Below are positions 1-5,338 of a stretch of 5,338 bases of DNA, piece by piece (within the stretch, counting starts at the first letter, position 1; each line of letters starts with the position of its first letter). Position numbers and translations under genes: made by a program. The stretch covers positions 1 to 5,338 of the forward strand of contig QGVC01000249.1 in NCBI GenBank assembly GCA_003242645.1, given 5' to 3'. Source of the DNA: Pseudomonadota bacterium. Lineage in GTDB: Bacteria > Pseudomonadota > Alphaproteobacteria > Rhizobiales > Hyphomicrobiaceae. The notes beneath the pieces were generated by a model. The model searched no databases. It saw only the letters and a list, made by a program, of their open reading frames with translations, and was not told where the DNA came from.

Positions 1-492
1 TGGGGACCGGACCAGCGTACAAGCGAGGCCCAGCTTCTGCTTCATTCCCCCGGAGAGTTTGCCGGCGAGACGGGACCGGAAAGGCCCAAGTTGCGTCATC
101 TCCATCAAGCGGGGATAGATGACGCGGCGTTGATCGACGCTCACTCCGTGGAGATCGGCATAAAGGTCCAGGTTTTCCTGAACGCTGAGGTCCTCGTAGA
201 GGCCGAACCTTTGCGGCATGTAGCCGATGAGGTCCTGCACCGCCTGGGGCGCAGCAGCGACCTTCAGGCCCAAGATTTCGAGATCTCCGGCATCGGGCTC
301 CATGAGGCCGCACATCAGCCGCAGCAGGGTCGTCTTGCCGGCGCCATCGGGTCCGACGAGCGCCGTCAGGGAGCCGCGACGTACGATGACCGAGACGTCG
401 TCGAGCGCAACAACGGTCTCGCCCGTCTCGCGGCGGAATGTCATGCTGAGGCCGCGTGCGACGACTGGAAAGGGATGGAAGGTGTCGCTCAC
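1..492 (-). CDS. ABC transporter ATP-binding protein, YbhF/CcmA type (N-terminal part)
   Basis: This is the ATPase subunit of an ABC-2 type exporter, which would hydrolyse ATP at the inner face of the cytoplasmic membrane to drive its permeases. The first 164 residues are visible; the rest lies beyond the left edge. Walker A is GPDGAGKTT at residues 47-55, the Q-loop is YMPQ with Q94, and the ABC signature LSGGMKQKLG is at 146-155. Walker B and the H-loop are outside the window. The aspartate in Walker A and the IGYMPQRFGLYEDLSVQENL stretch are typical of YbhF/RbbA-like ATPases. The GTG start at 492-490 overlaps the stop of the adaptor gene by 4 bp, so translation is probably coupled. In E. 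coli the equivalent gene is followed by ybhS and ybhR permeases. Whether this protein carries one ATPase domain or two fused ones, as YbhF does, cannot be seen. Confidence 0.93.
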   Translation of the reverse strand, partial: MSDTFHPFPVVARGLSMTFRRETGETVVALDDVSVIVRRGSLTALVGPDGAGKTTLLRLMCGLMEPDAGDLEILGLKVAAAPQAVQDLIGYMPQRFGLYEDLSVQENLDLYADLHGVSVDQRRVIYPRLMEMTQLGPFRSRLAGKLSGGMKQKLGLACTLVRSP

Positions 493-1520
493 GATTTTCG
501 CACCGGCTGGGGCGGCGTCGCCTGCGCCTCGGGCGCGACATCCTCATCGAGCAACCTCACCGTTGCCGGCATGCCGAGGCGCAGGAGGTTGTCCGGATCT
601 TTGACGAACACTCGGACCTCGTAGACCAAACTGGTCCGAAGCTCCTCGGTCTGAACAGTTTTTGGGGTGAACTCGGCGACCGGGGAGATGAACCCGATCC
701 AGCCCTCGAGGACGCGGTCGGGGAAGCTGTCGACCGTTACGGCTGCTTTCATGCCGGACCTCACCCGGCCGAGCTGTGTTTCCGAGACGTAGGCCCGCAC
801 CCATTTCGGATCGGTCGTCGCCAATGAGAAGACGGGGCGGGTCGGCGAGGCCATCTCACCCGGCTCCATCAGGCGAGCACTGACAATGGCATCCGTGGGC
901 GCCCTCAGCTCTGCGTCCCGCAACTCTTGGCGCAGCAGCTCGAGCTGAGCCTCGCTCATGCGGAGCTGCGCCTCGGCTTGGGCGATGTCTTCCGCTCTCG
1001 TGCCAGCGACAAGCAGGTCCAGGGCCTTTTGGGCAACGTCGACCTTGGCATCCGCGATCTCCGCGGTCGCCTTGGCCAGATCCACGGCCTGTTCGCTCGT
1101 GGCACCGCGCGCGGCAAGCGTGCGTTGGCGCTCGTATTGCCGGCGGGCGTTTAGGGCTTCTGCTTTCGCCGCCTCGAGATTGGCGCGGGCTTGGGCGATC
1201 TCTTCCGGGCGGCTCCCATTGCGCAGGCGATCGAGCACGGCCCGATGGCTTGCGACCTGCGCCTCGGCCTGCGCAACCTGCGGAGCAAGGCGCCCCGTCT
1301 CGAGCCGTGCGAGAACCTCCCCCTTTCGGACGTGTGCTCCCTCCTCGACGAGCACCTCCGCGATGCGCTGGCTGCCATTGAAGGCCAGCGTGATCTGACG
1401 CAGCTCGACGTTGCCGTAAAGGGTGAGCCCATCCGAAGCAGACCCGCGGTTCAGGTACCACCACCCGGTGCCACCGATGACGGCGAGAAGCAGGACGATG
1501 GAGAGGATGCGTCGGATCAT
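489..1520 (-). CDS. ybhG: HlyD-family periplasmic adaptor (membrane fusion protein), YbhG type
   Basis: A complete 343-residue adaptor that would sit in the inner membrane and span the periplasm, linking the ABC exporter to an outer-membrane channel. Residues 6-22 form a hydrophobic N-terminal anchor. The first half of the lipoyl-like domain is at about 34-76, a long alpha-helical coiled-coil hairpin at about 78-203, the second lipoyl half at about 204-235, and the beta-barrel at about 240-325. The stretches LTLYGNVELRQ, KWVRAYV, GFISPVAEFTPKTVQTEELR and LRLGMPATV closely match what I recall of E. coli YbhG (UPF0194), which is about 330 residues. The helical hairpin contains two similar segments (99-122 and 170-194). 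The ATG start has an upstream AGGTAGG. The gene overlaps the ATPase by 4 bp and is divergent from the TetR regulator that probably represses it. The C-terminal tail after residue 328 is proline- and alanine-rich and longer than in YbhG. The family call is firm; the exported substrate is unknown (YbhG systems are linked to drug tolerance). Confidence 0.93.
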   Translation of the reverse strand: MIRRILSIVLLLAVIGGTGWWYLNRGSASDGLTLYGNVELRQITLAFNGSQRIAEVLVEEGAHVRKGEVLARLETGRLAPQVAQAEAQVASHRAVLDRLRNGSRPEEIAQARANLEAAKAEALNARRQYERQRTLAARGATSEQAVDLAKATAEIADAKVDVAQKALDLLVAGTRAEDIAQAEAQLRMSEAQLELLRQELRDAELRAPTDAIVSARLMEPGEMASPTRPVFSLATTDPKWVRAYVSETQLGRVRSGMKAAVTVDSFPDRVLEGWIGFISPVAEFTPKTVQTEELRTSLVYEVRVFVKDPDNLLRLGMPATVRLLDEDVAPEAQATPPQPVRKS

Positions 1521-1525
1521 GGTTG

Positions 1526-1532
1526 CCTACCT
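1526..1532 (-). promoter_or_regulatory. Ribosome binding site of the adaptor gene
   Basis: On the minus strand AGGTAGG ends 5 nt before the ATG at 1520-1518, with its first AGG 9 nt away. It is the only Shine-Dalgarno-like sequence near this start and there is no other plausible start upstream, so it supports the chosen start. Confidence 0.55.
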
Positions 1533-1535
1533 ACG

Positions 1536-1553
1536 AGCGGTTTTGCAACCGCT
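1536..1553 (-). repeat. 7-bp stem with GCAA loop in the adaptor leader
   Basis: The plus strand reads AGCGGTT, then TTGC, then AACCGCT: a perfect 7-bp inverted repeat with a 4-nt spacer. In the adaptor mRNA the loop is GCAA, a GNRA-type tetraloop known to be very stable. It sits 15 nt upstream of the start codon and directly before the ribosome binding site. It could be an mRNA 5' stabiliser or a translation-modulating structure, or, as DNA, an extra operator half-site pair. The repeat is seen; its role is inferred. Confidence 0.5.
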
Positions 1554-1560
1554 GCCACAA

Positions 1561-1589
1561 CAGCTAAGGCGATCACCGCCTAAAGTCAA
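1561..1589 (-). promoter_or_regulatory. Candidate promoter of the adaptor-ATPase operon
   Basis: On the minus strand a TTGACT -35 element (1589-1584) is followed after 17 bp by TAGCTG (1566-1561) as a -10. The -35 is good (5 of 6 against TTGACA) but the -10 is poor, as is common for repressible promoters in GC-rich bacteria. Transcription would begin near 1554, so the leader would start almost with the GCAA hairpin. A 15-bp palindrome fills the spacer. No better spaced pair was found in the 121-bp region. Confidence 0.35.
1567..1581. repeat. 15-bp imperfect palindrome in the promoter spacer
   Basis: AGGCGAT-C-ACCGCCT pairs at 6 of 7 positions around a central C at 1574. It lies exactly between the proposed -35 and -10 of the adaptor operon, where a bound TetR-family dimer would block RNA polymerase. 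It does not share a clear half-site with the larger AT-rich palindrome nearby, so at most one of the two is likely to be the main regulator site. Confidence 0.35.
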
Positions 1590-1592
1590 ATC

Positions 1593-1613
1593 CAAATTTT
1601 AACTTGAAATTTG
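1593..1613. promoter_or_regulatory. 21-bp palindrome, candidate TetR operator
   Basis: CAAATTTTAA-C-TTGAAATTTG is symmetric around C1603, with 9 of 10 pairs matching (the only mismatch is T1600/G1606). It lies between the divergent adaptor and regulator genes, 28 bp before the regulator start, and overlaps the proposed -35 of the regulator. TetR-family proteins bind palindromes of about 15-21 bp in such regions, and a divergent regulator commonly represses both itself and its neighbour. The symmetry is seen directly; binding is inferred. I do not recall the E. coli CecR site well enough to compare. Confidence 0.5.
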
Positions 1614-1633
1614 AGCAAAGCATCGGATATCGT
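1604..1633 (+). promoter_or_regulatory. Candidate promoter of the TetR-type regulator
   Basis: TTGAAA at 1604-1609 is followed after 18 bp by TATCGT at 1628-1633. Each matches 4 or 5 of 6 bases of the sigma-70 consensus. Transcription would start near 1640, almost at the ATG at 1642, which would make the mRNA leaderless or would favour the in-frame ATG at 1654. Neither ATG has a recognisable Shine-Dalgarno sequence. The -35 lies inside the 21-bp palindrome, consistent with autorepression. Confidence 0.35.
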
Positions 1634-1641
1634 GTCCCGGT

Positions 1642-2373
1642 ATGGCACTGAGCATGAAGAGAACATCGGGCAAGAGAGCTTCCGGCCAGCGCCGGCGGCG
1701 AGAAGATGGCGCGACCACCAAGGCTCAGCTACTTGAGGCCGCCGGCGTCTTGTTCGCCGAAAAGGGATTCGATCGAACAACGGCGAAAGAGATCGCGGAG
1801 AAGGCCGGCACCAATGCTGCCTCCGTCAACTATCATTTTGGCGGGATTGAAGGTCTTTACGAGGAGGTTCTCGTTGAGGCCCACCACCGCTTTGTGAGCC
1901 TCCAGGCTTTGGCATCTGCGGTGGAAGGCGAGGGAGACCCGCAGCAGAAGCTCCGACGTCTCCTCGAGCTCTTCATCAACGCCGTGACGGAACCCGCGTC
2001 CTCATCTTGGGCCGTACGAGTACTCACGCGCGAGATCCTCTCGCCCACGCCCTACTTCCATACCTTGCGCCGGAAAGCGATCGAGCCCAAGAAATCGCTC
2101 ATTTTCGGCTTGGTCTCCGAAGTGCTCGGTCTCCCGCGGGAGCATCCCTCGGTAGCGCGGGCCTGCTTCAGCATCGCGGCACCCTGCTTCCTACTTCTCG
2201 TGGCTGATAGACACCTGATCAAACAAGTGTTTCCCGCATTGGGCGCGGACGCGACTGATGCACAGGCCCTCATCGATCACATGGTCCGCTTCGCTCTTGG
2301 CGGCATTGCGGAGGTCTCAAAGCACGAAGCGCCGCAGTCGTCTGTCGCCCGTCGAAGCAATAAAGCGGGTTGA
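1642..2373 (+). CDS. TetR-family transcriptional regulator, CecR (YbiH) type
   Basis: A 243-residue, one-component repressor expected to bind a palindrome as a dimer and to release it when a small ligand binds the C-terminal domain. The N-terminal TetR DNA-binding domain spans about 25-72. Helix 1 is TKAQLLEAAGVLFAEKG; the helix-turn-helix follows at about 46-66 (TTAKEIAEKAG, then NAASVNYHFG), a very typical TetR signature. The C-terminal region, with LTREILSPTPYFHTLRRKAIEP at about 128-149, resembles the DUF1956 ligand domain of CecR as I remember it. The basic first 20 residues (KRTSGKRASGQRRRR) may add DNA contacts. The start at 1642 is the first ATG after the in-frame stop at 1612; ATG 1654 (residue 5) is an equally possible start. 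It is divergent from the YbhG-like adaptor, while in E. coli cecR is the first gene of the same operon, so it is probably the local regulator of this exporter. TetR membership is certain; the CecR subtype is likely. Confidence 0.93.
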   Translation: MALSMKRTSGKRASGQRRRREDGATTKAQLLEAAGVLFAEKGFDRTTAKEIAEKAGTNAASVNYHFGGIEGLYEEVLVEAHHRFVSLQALASAVEGEGDPQQKLRRLLELFINAVTEPASSSWAVRVLTREILSPTPYFHTLRRKAIEPKKSLIFGLVSEVLGLPREHPSVARACFSIAAPCFLLLVADRHLIKQVFPALGADATDAQALIDHMVRFALGGIAEVSKHEAPQSSVARRSNKAG

Positions 2374-2641
2374 GCTTGCTGAAAATCCGAAAGTCTGATT
2401 GGACTGCTTCGAGTCGGAAGAGACGCCGCGGCCGCACCACTGTGCAAAGTCGCCGTTGCGACTGGACCGCGCGTCGTCGATTAAACGGGGCCAGCTTTGG
2501 GGGAAAGCCACCACTGCCATGGCTGAAGTTGATGCAATAAATTGCGGGAGTTTTGGGGGCGGCCGTTGAGCATGGCCGTTCGTCTATCCTGTCAACCTAT
2601 CGAAAAAGGATGCTTTTCCTGGGAGGGGCTTGCCCGGTTAG

Positions 2642-2857
2642 CGGTTTTTGTTCAGGGATAGCGCGCAGCCTTCTCTGCGTGCGACGATTCCGACCGATGG
2701 CTCGGTGGCGCCAAAGCAAATCGCGGAATACCGAAAGGCACTTGGGATCAGCAGCCATAAGCTCGAGGCCAGCATCGATCCCAGTATGAAAATATATCCT
2801 GGCTACATGAATGAGAGAGCGCTCAGGGAAGCGGTTGCAGAGGCTAGAGATGCCTGA
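2642..2857 (+). pseudogene. Unrecognised short reading frame, possible 3' remnant of a gene
   Basis: The frame is open from just after a stop at 2639 to TGA at 2855-2857, about 71 codons. From about 2669 the translation looks protein-like, with IPTDGSVAPKQIAEYRKALG in the middle and a charged helix, NERALREAVAEARDA, at the end. There is no ATG with a ribosome binding site at its beginning; TTG 2648 and GTG 2705 are the only early alternatives and neither has a Shine-Dalgarno sequence. A palindrome that could be its terminator begins 14 bp after the stop. This fits the surviving end of a longer, truncated gene. The C-terminus vaguely recalls periplasmic substrate-binding proteins of ABC importers (NMT1/THI5-like), but the similarity is too weak to assign. 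It could also be chance. Confidence 0.25.
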
Positions 2858-2871
2858 GCTTCATCTCGGCT

Positions 2872-2896
2872 CATTCGGCGCTTAAAGCGCCGAATG
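2872..2896 (+). terminator. Perfect 12-bp palindrome, candidate terminator
   Basis: CATTCGGCGCTT and AAGCGCCGAATG are perfect inverted arms around A2884; in RNA this gives about a 10-bp GC-rich stem with a TTAAA loop. On the plus strand it is followed by GTTCTTG, a modest T-rich run; on the minus strand no T-run follows. It begins 14 bp after the stop of the short plus-strand reading frame, so it reads best as the terminator of that gene or remnant. It also lies downstream of the RND gene and may act as a backup in that direction. Confidence 0.5.
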
Positions 2897-2946
2897 TTCT
2901 TGCAATACGCAGATCTCGCGTCAAGTTTCGCCTTCGGGCACGACAA

Positions 2947-2980
2947 CAGCTCTCCCGTTTTTTCGACTGCGGAAGAGCTG
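2947..2980 (-). terminator. Hairpin behind the RND gene, candidate terminator
   Basis: Read as minus-strand RNA, CAGCTCTTCCG (2980-2970) pairs with CGGGAGAGCTG (2957-2947) in an 11-bp stem with one U-G wobble and a 12-nt loop. It starts 22 nt after the RND stop codon. On the plus strand the wobble becomes a C-A mismatch, so the structure is better formed in the RND transcript. It is followed only by TTGTCG, so it may be a weak or Rho-assisted terminator or a 3' stabilising structure. Confidence 0.4.
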
Positions 2981-3002
2981 GCGCCCGTGCCGATCGTGCG
3001 CA

Positions 3003-5338
3003 TCACTGAGCGGCTTTCGGCGCGTTTGCCGCTGCAGGCTCTTTCCCGCCGCGCAAGACAACGTAGATCGCGGGAATGACAAGGACCGTCAGCGCCGTCG
3101 ATGAAGCGAGACCGAAGAGCAACGAAATGGCAAGTCCCTGGAATATCGGGTCGGCAAGGATCACCGCCGCGCCAATCATGGCGGCAAGGGCAGTGAGCAG
3201 GATTGGCTTGAAGCGGATGGCACCTGCTTCGAGCAGCACGTCCAGTAGCGGTCGGCCGGGCTTGCGCGCATGACGGATGAAGTCGACGAGCAGAATTGAG
3301 TTACGCACGATAATGCCGGCAAGCGCGATAAAGCCGATCATCGAGGTCGCCGTGAACGGTGCCGCGAACAGGCTGTGACCAAGCATGATACCGATGAGCG
3401 TGAGCGGGATCGGCGTCAGAATCACGAGCGGGAGCTTGAACGATCGGAACTGGGCGACGACCAGAATGTAGATGCCGAGGATCGCAACGATGAAGGCGCC
3501 GCCCATGTCGCGAAACGTCACCCAAGTGACCTCCCATTCGCCATCCCAAAGGAGCGTGGGGGTGTTTTCGTCATCGGGTTGGCCATGGAGCGCGATGGTC
3601 GGCTTCGGCACGTCACCCCAGTCTGCCTTTTCGATTGCCTCCGCTACGGCCAGCATGCCGTAGATCGGCGCCTCGAATGCGCCGGCAAGCTCGCCCGTGA
3701 CCATCTCCGCAGCCCGGCCGTTGTGGCGGAAGATCGGGAAGGACGCGCGCTCGTTCTGCACGCTCACGACGTCACCGAGTTCGACGACGCCACGCTCACC
3801 AGGCAGAGCATTGGCGGGCACAGGCGTTGCCAATGTCCTTTCGTTCACCACCTTTTCGTTCTTTGCAGGCGCAAGACGAATGGGGATGGGATGACGACCG
3901 CCGCCCCGGTGGGAGTAGCCGACGACGGGACCGGCGTAGAGCGCGCGCACCGTGTCGTAGACATCCGATTGCTCGACGCGATGGTACTCGAGGTTGTCCT
4001 GATTTATAGCGAGCCGCACGCGCTGAGCTTGGACGCCGAAGGAGTCGTCTACATCAACGATGAAAGGGACACTTTCGAAAGCCTCGCGCACCTTGGTAGC
4101 GACCGCACGCCGAGTTTCCGGATCGGGTCCATAAATCTCCGCCAACAGCGTCGCGAGCACCGGAGGCCCCGGCGGTGGTTCGACCACTTTCACGGCAGTG
4201 CCTCTCGGCAAATCGAGGCCTTTGAGGCGCTCGCGAATATCGAGCGCAATCTCATGGCTTGTGCGGCTGCGGTCGTGCTTCGAGACCAGATTGACCTGTA
4301 CATCGCCGAGCTCTGGCGACGAGCGGATGTAGTAGTGGCGCACGAGGCCGTTAAAATTGAATGGTGCCGCCGTACCTGCGTAGGTCTGAAACGAGGCTAT
4401 CTCGGGCACGTCCGACAAACGCTGGACGATGGCCCCCAGCGCGCGGTCCGTCTCTTCAACCGAGGCTCCTTCCGGCAGATCGACTACCACCTGCAACTCC
4501 GTCTTGTTATCGAAGGGCAGGAGCTTGACCGTGACGTTCTTCGTATAGAGCAGCGCCATTGAGCCGAGCGTCGCAACGGCAACGACGATCAGAAACATCC
4601 ATGACCGCCACCGCCTTATGAGAAGAGGGCGGGCGACTGCCATGTACATGCGGCCCAGGCGGCTGATATGGCTGTCGCCATGCGCATGAGATAGACCGCC
4701 GTTGCCTGATCCGCTGAACTTCATCATGAGCCACGGGGTCAGCATCACGGCGACGAAGAACGAAAACAGCATCGCCGCCGAGGCGTTGGTGGGAATGGGC
4801 GCCATGTAGGGTCCCATCATCCCGGAGACGAAAAGCATCGGAAGTAGCGCGGCTATCACCGTCAGCGTCGCAACGATGGTCGGGTTGCCAACCTCCGCCA
4901 CGGCCTCGATGGCTGCTTGAGTGCGCGGGCGCCCGTCCTGCATCGCCCAATGCCGTGCGACATTCTCGATGACCACGATCGCGTCGTCGACCAGAATGCC
5001 GATGGAAAAAATCAATGCGAATAGGCTCACCCGATTGATGGTGTAGCCCATGATATACGAGGCGAAGAGTGTAAGGAGGATCGTGGTCGGGATGACGACA
5101 AGCGTCACGAGTGCTTCGCGCCAGCCGATTGCAACCCAGATCAACAGAACGATCGAGACGGTGGCCAGCCCGAGGTGGAACAGCAGCTCGTTTGCCTTCT
5201 CGTTGGCAGTCTCCCCGTAATTGCGCGTAATCGACATCTCCACGTCGGCAGGGAAGATGCTTCCGCGGACCTGCTCGAGCCGTTCAATGATCTTATCTGC
5301 TATGACGACCGCGTTGGTGCCGGGACGCTTTGCGATGG
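3003..5338 (-). CDS. RND-family efflux transporter permease (AcrB type), N-terminus missing
   Basis: The inner-membrane pump of a tripartite RND efflux system, exchanging protons for substrate. The frame is open to the right edge (IAKRPGTNAVVIADKI precedes the first internal Met at 5243), so the true start lies outside; 777 residues are visible and roughly 300 are missing compared with the usual 1000-1100. In fragment numbering, TM2-TM6 lie at about 51-205, TM7 at 244-264, a large periplasmic PC-type domain at 265-610, and TM8-TM12 at 611-761. The TM4 proton-relay aspartates are D117 and D118 (SIGILVDDAIVVIENV). By comparison with AcrB, R708 and T715 match R971 and T978, but R678 replaces K940 (GIIVRNSILLVDF). 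The TM6-TM7 cytoplasmic loop has a small HAHGDSH cluster at 217-223. LLPFDNKTELQVVVDLPEG after TM7 is typical of the family. No adaptor or outer-membrane gene is visible; they would be expected upstream, beyond the right edge. The substrate cannot be told from this sequence. Confidence 0.95.
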   Translation of the reverse strand, partial: IAKRPGTNAVVIADKIIERLEQVRGSIFPADVEMSITRNYGETANEKANELLFHLGLATVSIVLLIWVAIGWREALVTLVVIPTTILLTLFASYIMGYTINRVSLFALIFSIGILVDDAIVVIENVARHWAMQDGRPRTQAAIEAVAEVGNPTIVATLTVIAALLPMLFVSGMMGPYMAPIPTNASAAMLFSFFVAVMLTPWLMMKFSGSGNGGLSHAHGDSHISRLGRMYMAVARPLLIRRWRSWMFLIVVAVATLGSMALLYTKNVTVKLLPFDNKTELQVVVDLPEGASVEETDRALGAIVQRLSDVPEIASFQTYAGTAAPFNFNGLVRHYYIRSSPELGDVQVNLVSKHDRSRTSHEIALDIRERLKGLDLPRGTAVKVVEPPPGPPVLATLLAEIYGPDPETRRAVATKVREAFESVPFIVDVDDSFGVQAQRVRLAINQDNLEYHRVEQSDVYDTVRALYAGPVVGYSHRGGGRHPIPIRLAPAKNEKVVNERTLATPVPANALPGERGVVELGDVVSVQNERASFPIFRHNGRAAEMVTGELAGAFEAPIYGMLAVAEAIEKADWGDVPKPTIALHGQPDDENTPTLLWDGEWEVTWVTFRDMGGAFIVAILGIYILVVAQFRSFKLPLVILTPIPLTLIGIMLGHSLFAAPFTATSMIGFIALAGIIVRNSILLVDFIRHARKPGRPLLDVLLEAGAIRFKPILLTALAAMIGAAVILADPIFQGLAISLLFGLASSTALTVLVIPAIYVVLRGGKEPAAANAPKAAQ

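Larger units (their letters stand above)
2374..3002. other. 629-bp gap with no convincing complete gene
   Basis: This stretch lies between the 3' ends of the convergent regulator and RND genes. From 2374 to about 2640 all plus-strand frames have frequent stops and no reading frame looks like protein. A minus-strand frame (about 2583-2317) overlaps the end of the regulator, is serine-rich and is not recognised. The sequence contains a small hairpin (AGTCGC-cgtt-GCGACT at 2448-2463) without a T-tract. From 2669 to 2857 there is a coding-like plus-strand stretch, and from 2872 to 2980 two stronger hairpins, all listed separately. The length is unusual for a convergent gap in such compact DNA and suggests a decayed gene. 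Confidence 0.6.

Noticed and set aside
91..827. Plus-strand frames of 120-180 codons opposite the ATPase and adaptor.
   Set aside because: The minus strand carries unmistakable ABC and HlyD motifs here; the plus-strand translations have no recognisable features.
2448..2463. 6-bp stem AGTCGC-cgtt-GCGACT as terminator of the TetR-type gene.
   Set aside because: It is 75 bp after the stop and has no T-run on either side; perfect 6-bp stems are common by chance in GC-rich DNA.
2317..2583. Minus-strand open frame overlapping the regulator's 3' end.
   Set aside because: It overlaps a certain gene by 57 bp, is serine-rich without recognisable motifs, and has no ribosome binding site before its ATG at 2520.
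2374..3002. Insertion-sequence or CRISPR remnant in the gap.
   Set aside because: No transposase motif, paired terminal inverted repeats with target duplication, or regularly spaced direct repeats were seen.
2894..3079. Plus-strand frame starting MFLQYADLASS.
   Set aside because: It begins within the palindrome, has no ribosome binding site, and runs into the RND gene on the other strand.
3375..4562. A 395-codon open frame on the plus strand.
   Set aside because: It lies wholly opposite the RND gene, and its translation is rich in Arg, Asp and His with no domain pattern, as expected of an antisense shadow of GC-rich coding DNA.
5241..5243. ATG at 5243 (minus) as the start of the RND gene.
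   Set aside because: The frame continues upstream to the window edge with conserved RND sequence (KRPGTNAVVIADKI), and the preceding pump domains must lie upstream, so this Met is internal.

Overview
The window looks like chromosomal DNA of a GC-rich proteobacterium. By eye it is about 60 % GC and uses GC-rich third codon positions. The mix of export genes and the promoter style suggest an alphaproteobacterium, perhaps of the rhizobial order, but that is inference; no rRNA, tRNA or taxonomic marker is present. Three complete or partial transport genes and one regulator fill about 88 % of the window. No insertion sequence, tRNA, CRISPR array or phage gene was found.

Left part (1-1520, minus strand): a two-gene operon that runs off the left edge. 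The first gene is a complete 343-residue periplasmic adaptor (HlyD/membrane fusion protein) of the YbhG type. The second is the N-terminal 164 residues of an ABC ATPase of the YbhF/CcmA type. They overlap by 4 bp (stop and GTG start), so they are probably translationally coupled. ABC-2 permeases of the YbhS/YbhR type would be expected just beyond the left edge.

Middle (1521-2373): a 121-bp divergent promoter region, then a plus-strand TetR-family regulator of the CecR (YbiH) type. The region holds three inverted repeats: a 21-bp near-perfect palindrome next to the regulator, a 15-bp one in the spacer of the proposed adaptor promoter, and an 18-nt hairpin with a GCAA loop in the adaptor leader. 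Together with the left part this is a cecR-ybhGF-like drug-export module. In Escherichia coli these genes face one way; here the regulator faces away from the transporter genes.

Gap (2374-3002): 629 bp with no convincing gene. It contains an unrecognised short reading frame that may be the 3' end of a decayed gene, followed 14 bp later by a perfect palindrome. A second hairpin lies just behind the RND gene.

Right part (3003-5338, minus strand): the C-terminal 777 residues of an RND-family inner-membrane efflux permease (AcrB/COG0841 type). Its N-terminus, and probably its adaptor gene, lie beyond the right edge. It has its own 3' hairpin and is convergent with the regulator, so it appears to be a separate transcription unit. 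The biology seen is efflux across the cell envelope by two unrelated systems side by side. I see no sign of a wholly new system; the most interesting points are the regulatory palindromes, an arginine in place of the usual lysine in the RND proton relay, and the unexplained intergenic remnant.
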